Assembly (NCBI RefSeq): GCF_900141755.1 | Contig: NZ_LT670844.1 | Location: 2,480,001-2,544,000 of the forward strand | Direction: 5' to 3' | DNA from: Bradyrhizobium lablabi | GTDB taxonomy: Bacteria; Pseudomonadota; Alphaproteobacteria; Rhizobiales; Xanthobacteraceae | DNA: 64,000 nucleotides | Part shown: positions 32,303 through 41,094 of the stretch, in pieces | How positions within the stretch are numbered: the first letter of the stretch is position 1 | Layout of the letters: each line of letters starts with the position of its first letter | The notes under the pieces: model-generated | Database searches by the model: none | Told to the model about the DNA's origin: nothing | What the model saw: only the letters and a program-made list of their open reading frames with translations | Translations under genes and position numbers: made by a program

Positions 32303-32328
32303 AATGTTATAGGAATCCTATAAACATT
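32303..32328. promoter_or_regulatory. Palindromic operator candidate upstream of kdp
   Basis: TTATAGGA-A-TCCTATAA is a perfect inverted repeat at 32307-32323; with one extra base it extends to AATGT / ACATT arms. It is ~170 bases upstream of the first kdp small ORF and ~175 bases before the plus-strand hypothetical gene. It is AT-rich in a GC-rich setting. It may be a regulator site for kdp. The rest of the 370-base gap shows no gene. Confidence 0.4.
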
Positions 32329-32501
32329 CGGCGTCGGGTCGCCGTGAACACCCGGCGTCAGCTTCCGGGCCGCACCGCGGAAGCGCTCGCCCTCCTTTAT
32401 GACAACTTTATTTCAGGAGCCGCCGCGCCATCTTGTATTTAAATAGGGTTTTGACCACCTTGCGGATGCGGGTTGCGACTGCGCCCAGCTGAGATGACGC
32501 C

Positions 32502-32939
32502 ATGCCGCTCCTCTCAAGATATCCCGATCCCGGCGAAATCAGCGATCGACTTCGCGACGCCCATGCGGTGACGGCGGAGCTGATCGCGGAGGTCGTCCGG
32601 CAGACCAGGAAATCCGCGCGGATCGAACAACTGATCGGGTCGGGAGCCTGGACCGATGCAGCCCTTGCACTGATCGACCTGGAGCTGCCGCAATGGCAGG
32701 TTCGCCGCATCGCCTATGACGGTGGTGAATGGTATTGCGCGCTGTCGCGCCAGCGCGAGCTCCCCGAATGGCTCGATCAATCGATCGAAATCCGTCACGC
32801 GGATTTGCCGCTGGCGATCCTGGGCGCGTTCGTCGAGGCCCGTTGCCTCACGGCGCCCCGAAGCCGGACCAGCGTCCCCGCCGCGCCGCGCGACGCCAAC
32901 CCGCCCTATGTGCCGGCCTGTTGCGATAATTTCGCGTAG
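32502..32939 (+). CDS. Conserved-type hypothetical protein
   Basis: A 145-residue soluble protein with no signal peptide or membrane helix. The N-terminal part (ISDRLRDAHAVTAELIAEVV) looks helical. The middle (DAALALIDLELPQWQVRRIAYDGGEWYCALSRQ) has alternating strand-like pattern and high Trp content. The C-terminus is Pro/Ala-rich and ends PACCDNFA. I do not recognise the family. Codon use looks like that of the neighbours. It is divergent from kdp and stands alone. Confidence 0.6.
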   Translation: MPLLSRYPDPGEISDRLRDAHAVTAELIAEVVRQTRKSARIEQLIGSGAWTDAALALIDLELPQWQVRRIAYDGGEWYCALSRQRELPEWLDQSIEIRHADLPLAILGAFVEARCLTAPRSRTSVPAAPRDANPPYVPACCDNFA

Positions 32940-33047
32940 CGGCCCGAGCGGGCGGCATCGTCAAAGTCCGGTAAAATCTGTTCAGGCCCCCTCCCCCGAA
33001 TAGCGGCCCAAGCCGGCTCTAATCCAATTGATCACTATGAAACATGA

Positions 33048-33067
33048 TGGAATTCTCTATGGAATTC
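33048..33067. repeat. Direct TGGAATTC pair in a 353-base gene-free stretch
   Basis: Two TGGAATTC boxes, each containing a GAATTC palindrome, are spaced 12 bases start to start, ~230 bases before the cNMP-binding gene. The gap from 32940 to 33292 otherwise shows no credible gene; frames within it lack ribosome sites and family-like sequence. A regulatory role for the pair is only a guess. Confidence 0.3.
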
Positions 33068-33292
33068 CCATGGGGGCGCACCCCATTGATGCGCTTAGGT
33101 TTCTGGTGCAGTGATGATCCCAACCTTTTGCTCGGTCTATAAAGGCAAACAAGCCGCGTTTCCGGCGCAAAAAGAGGCCCAAATGTATCGCAAAACCTCA
33201 ATCGAACGCCCGACAGGACGGCGATCCTGCGGGACCCGCATAGGGCGGGGCGGGAGCAATCTTGGGCTTCGCCAAGGCATCGGAGGGACCCG

Positions 33293-34111
33293 ATGACGGC
33301 CAGCAATGCAGACCTGTCGACGATCCTCAATCGCATTCTCGACGCAGCAGCGGACAACCTCAGGATCGCAAAGATCCTGACCCAAATGGGTCTCGACCCC
33401 AACAACGTCACCTACGACGCCATCTTCAACCGCCTGCTGGAAATCTTTTTGCACAACATCACCCTCGCCAACATGTTTGCCCTGGTTGGCGCCATCTTCT
33501 TTGTCGCCACCTTGCTGACACAGACCATGGTGCCGCTGCGGGTCGCGAACATGATCGGTTGCGCTTTCTTCGCCGCCTTCGGCGCGCTCACCGGAACCGT
33601 CACGACCTTTCTCTTGTATCTCCTGCTGGTCCCCATCAATGCCTTTCGCCTCCGTCAAATGCTCGTTCTCATAAAGAAGGCGCGAAGCGCAACACAGGGC
33701 GACACGTCGATGGAATGGCTCAAGCCGTTCATGACCGAGCGGAAATATCGCAAGGGCGATATTTTGATGAAAAAAGGCGACGCCGCTAACGAAATGCTTC
33801 TGACCGTCACCGGAAAATTCCTGGTGATGGAAATCAACGTCGAACTCCCGCCGGGACGCCTGATGGGCGAACTTGGCTTTCTTACCCCCGATAACCGGCG
33901 CACCGCGACGATCGAATGCATCGAGGATGGGCATGTGCTGACCATCACCTATGAGAAGCTGCTCGAGATCTACTTCCAGAACCCGCAATTCGGCTATTAC
34001 TTCCTGGTGCTGACCAGCCAGCGCCTATTGGAAAATATCGCGCGGCTCGAAGGCATCCTCGCCCAGAACAAGCTCGCCCAGCAGGCTGCGGCCGCGAGCG
34101 GCCCGAACTGA
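33293..34111 (+). CDS. Membrane protein with C-terminal cyclic-nucleotide-binding domain
   Basis: A 272-residue protein. Residues ~50-125 hold about three membrane helices (ANMFALVGAIFFVATLL, VANMIGCAFFAAFGALTG, TVTTFLLYLLLVPINAF). A cytoplasmic cNMP-binding beta-barrel follows (YRKGDILMKKGDAANEMLL), with a phosphate-binding cassette RLMGELGFLTPDNRRTATI that keeps the Gly-Glu and Arg-x-x-Ala positions of the CRP family. A helix and an Ala/Gln-rich tail end the protein. There is no helix-turn-helix, so it is not a CRP-type regulator. The three-helix plus cNMP-domain plan resembles Popeye-domain proteins. It is convergent with fdsA, nine bases away. The ligand and partner are unknown. Confidence 0.75.
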   Translation: MTASNADLSTILNRILDAAADNLRIAKILTQMGLDPNNVTYDAIFNRLLEIFLHNITLANMFALVGAIFFVATLLTQTMVPLRVANMIGCAFFAAFGALTGTVTTFLLYLLLVPINAFRLRQMLVLIKKARSATQGDTSMEWLKPFMTERKYRKGDILMKKGDAANEMLLTVTGKFLVMEINVELPPGRLMGELGFLTPDNRRTATIECIEDGHVLTITYEKLLEIYFQNPQFGYYFLVLTSQRLLENIARLEGILAQNKLAQQAAAASGPN

Positions 34112-34120
34112 GCATATCAT

Positions 34121-36886
34121 TCACTCCGCAGCGGTACGCACCTCCGCGCGCTCGCACCTGACCGCGCAGAACTTGAATTCGGGAATCTTGCCGAACGGGT
34201 CGAGCGCCGGGTTGGTCAATAGATTGGCGGCGGCCTCCGCGTAGCAGAACGGCATGAACACCATGTTCTCCGGGACGTCACGATCGGAGCGCACTTTCAC
34301 TTCGACCGCCCCGCGCCGCGTCTCCAGCCGGACGAAATCGCCCGGCCACACCTCCAGCCGCCGCATGTCCTTGGGCGACATGAACGCCACCGCCTCGGGC
34401 TCGATCTGGTCGAGCACCTGCGAGCGCCGCGTCATCGAGCCGGTGTGCCAGTGTTCGAGCACGCGCCCGGTCGAGAGCACCATCGGATATTCATCGTCGG
34501 GCAATTCATCCGGCGGCAACACGCGCGCCGGCACGATCTTGCCGCGACCGCTCTCGGTCGGAAAACCCGTGGTGAAGATGATCTCGTTGCCGGGTTTTGC
34601 GGGGTCGTCGACCGGATAGGTCACCGCGCCCTCGCGCACCAGCCGCTCCCAGGTGATATTTTGCAGCGACGGCATCACCTCTGTCATCTCGGTGAACACA
34701 TCCGCCGGGCCGCTGTAATTCCAGGGCAGCCCCATGCGTTTTGCGATTTCCTGGATGATCCAGAGATCCTGCCGCGCATCGCCCGGCGGTTTTATCACCT
34801 CGCGCGCCAATTGCACGCGGCGGTCGGTATTGGTGAAGGTGCCGGATTTCTCCGCAAACGCCGAGGCCGGCAGGATCACGTCGGCATGAAACGCGGTTTC
34901 GGTGACGAACAGATCCTGCACCACCAGATGCTCGAGTTTTGCCAAAGCCTCGCGGGCGTGCTGCAAATCGGGGTCGGACATCGCGGGATTCTCGCCCTCG
35001 ATATACATGCCGGTGATCTCGCCGGCGTGTATCGCGTTCATGATCTCAACGACGGTGAGGCCGCGAACCGGATCGAGCTGCTGATGCCAGAGTTTTTCGA
35101 AGGGCTCGCGCAGGTCGGTACGGCCGACCGGCTGATAATCGGGCAGGAACATCGGGATCAGGCCGGCGTCGGACGCGCCCTGCACGTTGTTCTGGCCGCG
35201 CAGCGGATGCAGCCCGGTGCCGGGACGGCCGACCTGGCCGGTGATCAGCGCGAGCGCAATCAGGCAGCGCGCATTGTCGGTACCGTGCACATGCTGGCTG
35301 ATCCCCATGCCCCAGAAGATGATGGAGGCCTTGGCGCGCGCATACAGCCGCGCCACTTCGCGGATCGTTTCCGCGGCAATGCCGCAGATCGGCTCCATTT
35401 TTTCCGGCGTGAATTCCCCGATGCGCGCCTTGAGATCCTCAAAGCCTTCGGTGTAGCCGGCGATGTACTGTTCGTCGGTCAAACCTTCGGTGATGATGGT
35501 GTTGATCATCGCGTTCAACATCGCAACGTCGCTGCCGGCCTTGAATGCCAGATTCCTGTAGGCATGGCGTGACAGGGACTGCCCGCGCGGATCCATCACG
35601 ATCAGCTTGGCGCCTTTTTTCACTGCGTTCTTGATGAAGGTCGCGGCGACCGGATGGTTCACCGTTGGATTGGCGCCGATCACGATGATGACTTCGGCAT
35701 CCATGGCGGCGGCAAACGGCGCCGACACCGCGCCCGAATTCAGGCCTTCCATCAACGCCGCCACCGAAGAGGCGTGGCACAGCCGCGTGCAGTGATCGAC
35801 ATTGTTGGAGCCAAAACCGGTGCGCACCAGCTTCTGGAACAGATACGCCTCTTCGTTCGAGCCCTTCGCCGAGCCGAATCCGGCGAGCGCTTTCACGCCC
35901 TTCTCGTCGCGGATCTTGACGAGGCCCTTGGCGGCGATGTCGAGCGCTTCTTCCCAGGACGCTTCACGAAAATGCGTGAAGGGATTGGCGGGATCGACCT
36001 GGTCGTTCGCATCCTTCTTCGCATTCGGCAGCCGCACCAGCGGTTTTGTCAGGCGATGCGGGTGATGGATGTAGTCGAACCCAAAACGGCCCTTGACGCA
36101 GAGCCGATTGTGGTTGGCCGGGCCATCGCGCCCTTCCGCATAGATCACCTTGTCGTCCTTGACCTGATAGGTGACCTGGCAGCCGACGCCGCAGAACGGG
36201 CATAGCGAATCGACCTTCTTGTCCGCATAGGTGACGCGGGTCTGGTTTTCATCGAGCATCACCGCGGGCATCAGCGCGCCGGTCGGGCAGGCCTGCACGC
36301 ATTCGCCGCAGGCAACGCAGGTCGATTCCCCCATCGGATCGTCGAAATCGAACACGATTTTTGAACCGTGATTACGATAAGCCATGCCGATGACGTCATT
36401 GACCTGGACCTCGCGGCAGGCGCGCACGCACAATCCGCACTGGATGCAGGCGTCGAGATTGACGCGCATCGCCGGATGGCTGGCGTCGCCATCCCAGCGC
36501 TCGGCGGCCGGAAAACGGCTCTCGGTGACCTCGACCTTTTCGGCCCAGTGCCAGAATTTTGACTCTGGATCGTGGGAGGTCTCGCGCGCCGGCTGGTCGG
36601 CGACCAAAAGCTCCATCACCATCTTCTGCGCCGCGACCGCGCGGGCGCTCGCCGACTTCACCTTCATGCCGACGCTGGGCGTCCGCTTGCAGGAGGCCGC
36701 CAGCACGCGTTCGCCTTCGATCTCCACCATGCAGGCGCGGCAATTGCCGTCGGGCCGGTAGTCCGGTTCGGGCGAATAGCACAGATGCGGAATTTCATGG
36801 CCCTGGCGTTTTGCCACCTGCCAGATGGTCTCGCCGTTGATGGCCTCGACCTGCTTGCCGTCAAGTTCGAACTGAATCTTCGTCAT
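34121..36886 (-). CDS. fdsA: NAD-dependent formate dehydrogenase, alpha (Mo-bisMGD) subunit
   Basis: A 921-residue catalytic subunit that oxidises formate to CO2 and passes electrons to FdsB/NAD+. The N-terminal [2Fe-2S] domain uses Cys36, 49, 52 and 66. A NuoG-like His/Cys stretch and two ferredoxin [4Fe-4S] clusters follow (CIQCGLCVRAC, CVACGECVQACP). The FDH [4Fe-4S] motif is CPFCGVGC. The Mo-ligand cysteine is probably Cys370 in DHCTRLCHASS, followed by the conserved His. The C-terminal MGD-binding domain includes GRVLEHWHTGSMTRRS. Start: ATG at MTKIQFELDGKQ, overlapping the fdsGB stop (ATGA); a 66-residue upstream extension is inside fdsGB and was rejected. It needs FdhD for sulfuration, encoded 8 kb away. 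Confidence 0.95.
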   Translation of the reverse strand: MTKIQFELDGKQVEAINGETIWQVAKRQGHEIPHLCYSPEPDYRPDGNCRACMVEIEGERVLAASCKRTPSVGMKVKSASARAVAAQKMVMELLVADQPARETSHDPESKFWHWAEKVEVTESRFPAAERWDGDASHPAMRVNLDACIQCGLCVRACREVQVNDVIGMAYRNHGSKIVFDFDDPMGESTCVACGECVQACPTGALMPAVMLDENQTRVTYADKKVDSLCPFCGVGCQVTYQVKDDKVIYAEGRDGPANHNRLCVKGRFGFDYIHHPHRLTKPLVRLPNAKKDANDQVDPANPFTHFREASWEEALDIAAKGLVKIRDEKGVKALAGFGSAKGSNEEAYLFQKLVRTGFGSNNVDHCTRLCHASSVAALMEGLNSGAVSAPFAAAMDAEVIIVIGANPTVNHPVAATFIKNAVKKGAKLIVMDPRGQSLSRHAYRNLAFKAGSDVAMLNAMINTIITEGLTDEQYIAGYTEGFEDLKARIGEFTPEKMEPICGIAAETIREVARLYARAKASIIFWGMGISQHVHGTDNARCLIALALITGQVGRPGTGLHPLRGQNNVQGASDAGLIPMFLPDYQPVGRTDLREPFEKLWHQQLDPVRGLTVVEIMNAIHAGEITGMYIEGENPAMSDPDLQHAREALAKLEHLVVQDLFVTETAFHADVILPASAFAEKSGTFTNTDRRVQLAREVIKPPGDARQDLWIIQEIAKRMGLPWNYSGPADVFTEMTEVMPSLQNITWERLVREGAVTYPVDDPAKPGNEIIFTTGFPTESGRGKIVPARVLPPDELPDDEYPMVLSTGRVLEHWHTGSMTRRSQVLDQIEPEAVAFMSPKDMRRLEVWPGDFVRLETRRGAVEVKVRSDRDVPENMVFMPFCYAEAAANLLTNPALDPFGKIPEFKFCAVRCERAEVRTAAE

Positions 36887-38592
36887 TCCGCAGCTTCCTT
36901 CGGCACGAACTCGCCCGGGAAATATTTTATCACTGACGTTAGCGGATTTGAGGCGGCCTGGCCGAGACCGCAGATCGACGCATCGCGCATCGCCTGGCTC
37001 AATTCGTCGAGCAATTGCCGGTCCCAGACCGGCTTTTCCATCAATATTGCCGCCTTCTGGGTGCCGACGCGGCACGGCGTGCACTGGCCGCAGCTTTCAT
37101 CCTCGAAGAAGCGCATGAGATTGAGCGCCGCGCCCTTCACGCTGTCCTGTTCCGACAGGATGATGACCGCGGCCGAACCAATAAAGCAGCCGTATTTTTC
37201 CAGCGTGCCGAAATCGAGCGGAATATCGTCCATCGATGCCGGCAGGATGCCGCCCGAGGCGCCGCCCGGCAGATACGCATGGAAGGTGTGGCCGTCGGCC
37301 ATGCCGCCGCAGAACTCCTCGATCAATTCGCGCACCGTGACGCCTGCCGGCGCCAGCTTCATGCCGGGATTTTTGACGCGGCCGGAGACCGAATAGCTGC
37401 GCAGGCCGTTGCGCTCGTTGCGGCCCTGGGCCTTCCACCAATCCGCGCCCTTCTCGACGATGTCGCGCACCCACCAAAGCGTCTCGATGTTGTTGATCAA
37501 TGTCGGCAAGCCGAACAGCCCGACCTGGAACGGGTATGGCGGCTTGTGCCGCGGCAGTCCGCGCTTGCCTTCGATGCTCTCGAGCAGCGAGGATTCTTCG
37601 CCGCAGATATAGGCGCCGGCGCCGCGCCGCATGTGCAGCCTGGGGCCGCCTGGCGGCAGTTTCGCGATCTCGCGTTCCAGAATCTCGCGGCAGGCCGGAT
37701 ATTCGTCCCGGATATAGATGTAGATTTCGGGCGCTTCGACGATATGCGCGCCGATCAGCGTGCCCTCGAGGAAACGATGCGGATCGGTTTCCAGATAATA
37801 GCGATCCTTGAAGGTGCCGGGCTCGCCCTCGTCGCCGTTGACCGCCATCAGCCGCGGCCCGGGCTCACCCAACACCGCGCGCCATTTTCGCCCCGTCGGA
37901 AAGCCGGCGCCGCCGAGACCCCGCAGGGACGCATCGTCGAGCGCCTTCAACAGCTCTTCCTTTTTCAATTCGCCTGAGCGCAGGCGTTTGAGCAGCGTGT
38001 AGCCGCCGCCGGCGACATAGGCGTCGTAATCGATATATTTTGGAAGATGCGCATGGCTGTCGCCGGCCTTTGCGGCCGCAAGCACGCTTGCGACGCTGGC
38101 GTGATCGACAAAATTGTGACCGACCTCGGCGGCCGGCGCCGTATCGCAGCGGCCGACGCAGGGCGCGCGCACCACGCGGATGCCGGGGCCGGCGGTCGCC
38201 TGCAATTCCCCGAGCAGTTTTTCCGCGCCCAGCATGGCGCAGGTGAGCGAATCGCAGACGCGAATGGTCAGCGGCGGAACGTCTGCCTCGCCCTCCTTCA
38301 CCACGTCGAAATGGGCGTAGAAGGTCGCGGTCTCGAACACCTCCGCAAACGCAAGCTTCATCTCGTCGGCAAGCGCTGCGAGGTGGGCTGCAGAGATCTG
38401 GTGATATTTGTCCTGGATGAGATGCAGATATTCGATCAACAGATCGCGCCGCCGCGGCCGGTCGCCAAGCAAATGCGCTATTTCTTCCGCGGCTACCGGA
38501 TCGACCTGACGTCCCTTGGGCGTCGATTTAGCCCGCCGCCGTCCCTCGCCGGGATGCTCGAAGGAGCGGACTTGTTGAACGTCATGGCTCAT
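36883..38592 (-). CDS. fdsB: Fused formate dehydrogenase gamma-beta subunit (FdsG-FdsB, NuoE-NuoF-like)
   Basis: A 569-residue fusion. Residues ~30-175 are a NuoE/FdsG thioredoxin-like domain with four [2Fe-2S] cysteines (113, 118, 145, 149: VCDSLTCAM and PCVGRCDTAPA). The rest is NuoF/FdsB: FMN/NAD site GLGGAGFPTGRKW (~225-237), NGDEGEPGTFKDR, AGAYICGEESSLLESIEGKRG and the C-terminal [4Fe-4S] motif CGQCTPCRVGT...ICGLG. It takes electrons from FdsA to NAD+. In many bacteria fdsG and fdsB are separate genes. Start: ATG at MSHDVQQVRS; an in-frame ATG 23 codons earlier is less likely. It is the first gene of the fds operon, overlapping fdsA. No fdsD is found nearby. Confidence 0.93.
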   Translation of the reverse strand: MSHDVQQVRSFEHPGEGRRRAKSTPKGRQVDPVAAEEIAHLLGDRPRRRDLLIEYLHLIQDKYHQISAAHLAALADEMKLAFAEVFETATFYAHFDVVKEGEADVPPLTIRVCDSLTCAMLGAEKLLGELQATAGPGIRVVRAPCVGRCDTAPAAEVGHNFVDHASVASVLAAAKAGDSHAHLPKYIDYDAYVAGGGYTLLKRLRSGELKKEELLKALDDASLRGLGGAGFPTGRKWRAVLGEPGPRLMAVNGDEGEPGTFKDRYYLETDPHRFLEGTLIGAHIVEAPEIYIYIRDEYPACREILEREIAKLPPGGPRLHMRRGAGAYICGEESSLLESIEGKRGLPRHKPPYPFQVGLFGLPTLINNIETLWWVRDIVEKGADWWKAQGRNERNGLRSYSVSGRVKNPGMKLAPAGVTVRELIEEFCGGMADGHTFHAYLPGGASGGILPASMDDIPLDFGTLEKYGCFIGSAAVIILSEQDSVKGAALNLMRFFEDESCGQCTPCRVGTQKAAILMEKPVWDRQLLDELSQAMRDASICGLGQAASNPLTSVIKYFPGEFVPKEAAE

Positions 38593-38622
38593 CGGGACGT
38601 CTCGTTCCTGTTTCTTTGGCGA

Positions 38623-38648
38623 TGCAACTTTAGTGCCTGGCATGCCAG
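38623..38648 (-). promoter_or_regulatory. Possible sigma-54-type promoter and palindrome upstream of fdsGB
   Basis: On the minus strand AGGCAC-TAAAG-TTGCAT has the -24 GG and -12 GC ten bases apart, as in sigma-54 promoters (TGGCAC-N5-TTGC), with one mismatch. A transcript would start ~20 bases before the fdsGB ATG. Overlapping its upstream edge is the perfect palindrome CTGGCATGCCAG (38637-38648). Confidence 0.35.
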
Positions 38649-38750
38649 ATGCCAAGAGCAATATTGTTGCACAAATAATGATTTAAGGGGCACGCAGCCC
38701 TCCGCCGTCATGCCCCTTATCAAACACCTGTTGGCGCGGAAAGGCGAACC

Positions 38751-39011
38751 TCAGGTCTTGCCCATGCAGTCTTCGATGTAGAACCAGCGGTCGTCGCCGG
38801 CCAGTCCCTTCGATTTCACCTCTTTGCGACAGGCCTTAAGCTTGGGCTTGTTCGCACTCCATTTCGCCTTCATGTCCTTCAGCTTCTCAATGGTCAGCTT
38901 CATTTTCGAAGGCTTTGCCTCGGCAGGCGCCGTTGTGCTTTGGGCTGAAGCGGTATGCAGGCTGCAGGCGACAAGCAGCATGGCGGCGAGGCAAACACTG
39001 GTGCGAAGCAT
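38751..39011 (-). CDS. Small exported PsiF-like protein
   Basis: An 86-residue preprotein with a signal peptide (LRTSVCLAAMLLVACSLHTASA), a Lys-rich linker and a C-terminal segment KLKACRKEVKSKGLAGDDRW closing in FYIEDCMGKT. The pattern Cys...Lys-Gly-Leu-x-Gly-Asp-x-Arg-x-Phe-x3-Cys resembles the PsiF repeat of periplasmic proteins. ATG at MLRTSV has GGGGA six bases upstream; a seven-residue longer frame is possible. The function of the family is unknown. It is upstream of fdsGB on the same strand with ~160 bases between, so it is probably a separate unit. Confidence 0.65.
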   Translation of the reverse strand: MLRTSVCLAAMLLVACSLHTASAQSTTAPAEAKPSKMKLTIEKLKDMKAKWSANKPKLKACRKEVKSKGLAGDDRWFYIEDCMGKT

Positions 39012-39091
39012 GAAAGTCCCCTTGGGTGTCATTTCCTTGATGGCGGTTGACCGCGGGACGCGCGTTCACGTCCCGTGGCCATTAGCGGCGA

Positions 39092-40747
39092 TCAGAAGAT
39101 CTTGATCGCGCCTTCCAGCGTCTTGTAGACGCCCCAGGCGAGCGGGATGCCGACGAACGCCCAGAACAGCGCCGCCCTGACGTCCAGCCCACCCTTGCCG
39201 ATGCCGAACGAGCCGTGCTGCACCGCAGCCTCGCTCTTGGCGCTCGCCGCCTGCAGCCTGGCGACCTCGTCGGCGCTCATGTGCCATTTGTGGTCGACCG
39301 GCTTGACCAGGTAGTTGCAGATCAGGCCGCCGATCAGCATGGCGCAGAGGATGTACATCGTGCTGTTGTAGAGCTGGTCGCGCGGAACGCCGGCCGCGAG
39401 TTGGAACTCGCGGAGGTAGTTCACCACAAACGGACCCAGGATCCCCGCCGTCGACCATGCGGTGAGCAAGCGCCCGTGAATGGCACCCACGAACTGCGTG
39501 CCGAACATGTCGGCGAGATAGGCCGGCACGGTGGCGAAGCCGCCGCCATACATCGACAGGATGATGCAGAAGGCACCGACAAACAGCAGTTTCGAGCCCA
39601 TATCAGCGAATGTCGGCGCCAGCGCATATAGCGCGATACCGAGCAGGAAGAAGCAGAAATAGGTGTTCTTGCGGCCGATATAGTCTGACAGCGACGCCCA
39701 GAACACCCGGCCGCCGATGTTGAACAGCGACAGCAAGCCGGCAAAGCCGGCTGCGATCCCGGCGATGGTTGCCTTCTGCTCGACGGTCAGCGCGTTGAAG
39801 CCGACGTTTGGCAATCCAATCAATTTGCCGGCGAAGATCTCCTGCAACATCGGCGAGGCCATGCCGATCACGCCGATGCCGGCGGACACGTTCAGGCACA
39901 GCACCCCCCAGATCAGCCAGAACTGCGGCGTCTTGTGCGCATCGTCGAGATGAACGTTGTAATGCGAAATCATCGCGTTGGTTTTTTCGGGCGGAGTCCA
40001 GCCGTCGGGGCGCCAGCCGACCGGCGACACGCGATAGGCGAAGGCGCCGATCATCATGAAGACCAAGTAGATCACGCCCAAGGTGGCGAAGGTTTCCCAG
40101 ACACCGACCGAGGTGGGAGTCTTGTAGTAATTGATCAGCAAATTCGCCAGCGGCGCGCCGATCATGGCGCCGCCGCCGAAGCCTGCGATGGCAAAACCGG
40201 TCGCCATGCCGCGGTGGTCGGGGAACCATTTGATCAGCGTCGAAACCGGGGAAATGTAGCCGAGGCCGAGGCCAATGCCGCCGATGACGCCGGAGCCAAG
40301 CCACATCAGCCACAGTTGATGCGTGATGATTCCGATCGCGCCGAGAAACAGGCCGCCCGACCAGCACAGCGCGGCGACGAAGCCAGCCTTGCGCGGGCCC
40401 GCCCGCTCCAGCCAGCCGCCCCAGATCGCGGCGGAGACGCCGAGAAACACGAAGAACAGCGTGTACATCCAGCCCATGCTGGCCACTTTCCAGTCACAGG
40501 TGGTGGTGAAGAGCTCTTGCACCAGCGACATGTCGGGGCAGGCTTTCGGCGCCGTCAGCCCGATCGCGCGCGACAGCGGCAGCCAGAACACGGAAAAGCC
40601 GTAGGCCATGCCGATGCACAGATGGATACAAAGCGCCGCCGGCGGCACCAGCCAGCGATTGAAGCCGGCCTTGGCAATGGTGTGCTCGCGGTCGAGAATC
40701 CCCTCCGCGCCGCCGGACATGGTTCCGGCGCTTTGAATGGTAGCCAT
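39092..40747 (-). CDS. oxlT: MFS transporter, OFA (oxalate/formate antiporter) family
   Basis: A 551-residue inner-membrane carrier with twelve or so helices. The N-terminal region FNRWLVPPAALCIHLCIGMA YGFSVFWLPLSRAIGL (one continuous stretch) is typical of OFA-family proteins, as are GLGLGYISPVSTLIKWFPDH, RGMATGFAIAGFGGGAMIGA and GRVFWASLSDYIGRKNTYF. A periplasmic insertion containing two cysteines lies after helix 1. OFA members exchange oxalate and formate or carry other small carboxylates. The neighbouring formate dehydrogenase supports a carboxylate of that kind, but the substrate is not proven. ATG at MATIQSAG has GGGGAGG six bases upstream. The ~350 bases before it hold no gene, only small CCCGGG-rich palindromes. 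Confidence 0.85.
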   Translation of the reverse strand: MATIQSAGTMSGGAEGILDREHTIAKAGFNRWLVPPAALCIHLCIGMAYGFSVFWLPLSRAIGLTAPKACPDMSLVQELFTTTCDWKVASMGWMYTLFFVFLGVSAAIWGGWLERAGPRKAGFVAALCWSGGLFLGAIGIITHQLWLMWLGSGVIGGIGLGLGYISPVSTLIKWFPDHRGMATGFAIAGFGGGAMIGAPLANLLINYYKTPTSVGVWETFATLGVIYLVFMMIGAFAYRVSPVGWRPDGWTPPEKTNAMISHYNVHLDDAHKTPQFWLIWGVLCLNVSAGIGVIGMASPMLQEIFAGKLIGLPNVGFNALTVEQKATIAGIAAGFAGLLSLFNIGGRVFWASLSDYIGRKNTYFCFFLLGIALYALAPTFADMGSKLLFVGAFCIILSMYGGGFATVPAYLADMFGTQFVGAIHGRLLTAWSTAGILGPFVVNYLREFQLAAGVPRDQLYNSTMYILCAMLIGGLICNYLVKPVDHKWHMSADEVARLQAASAKSEAAVQHGSFGIGKGGLDVRAALFWAFVGIPLAWGVYKTLEGAIKIF

Positions 40748-41094
40748 TCGAACCTCCCCTACAGCCGCCCATGCCGGGCATGTCTGCGATCCCACGATCC
40801 CGTTATCTTAATTTCCCGTCCTGCGTGCAAGCGTCCACCTTGCTGCCCCGCACGATTCCGTGACGCGCCGGGATCGCGGAGCGCATTCTGAATTCTAACA
40901 ACCTTGGGGGACCGCTTGTGCCGCCCGCCATAGCCCGGGACTCTACCCGGGATCGCGGGTCCTGTGACCTGCTCGAATCTGCCCTCCACCCCCGCAGAAA
41001 AGGAGGATTGGGGCAGAACCGATGCGCCATGTCGATAGGCCAAAGGTAGCGATTTCCCGGGATTTGGGTCGGTTCCGGACATAGGGCAATGCAT

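Noticed and set aside
32408..32798. Minus-strand frames opposite the 32502-32939 gene
   Set aside because: They have no ribosome site and no domain-like content, and overlap the better plus-strand frame.
36887..37084. 66-residue N-terminal extension of FdsA
   Set aside because: It overlaps the fdsGB coding sequence and has no family match; the ATG at the fdsGB stop fits the [2Fe-2S] domain start and operon coupling.
40748..41094. Sigma-54-like promoter for oxlT
   Set aside because: A GG-N10-GC spacing can be found, but the -12 element lacks TTGC and the -24 lacks CAC, so it is no better than chance.
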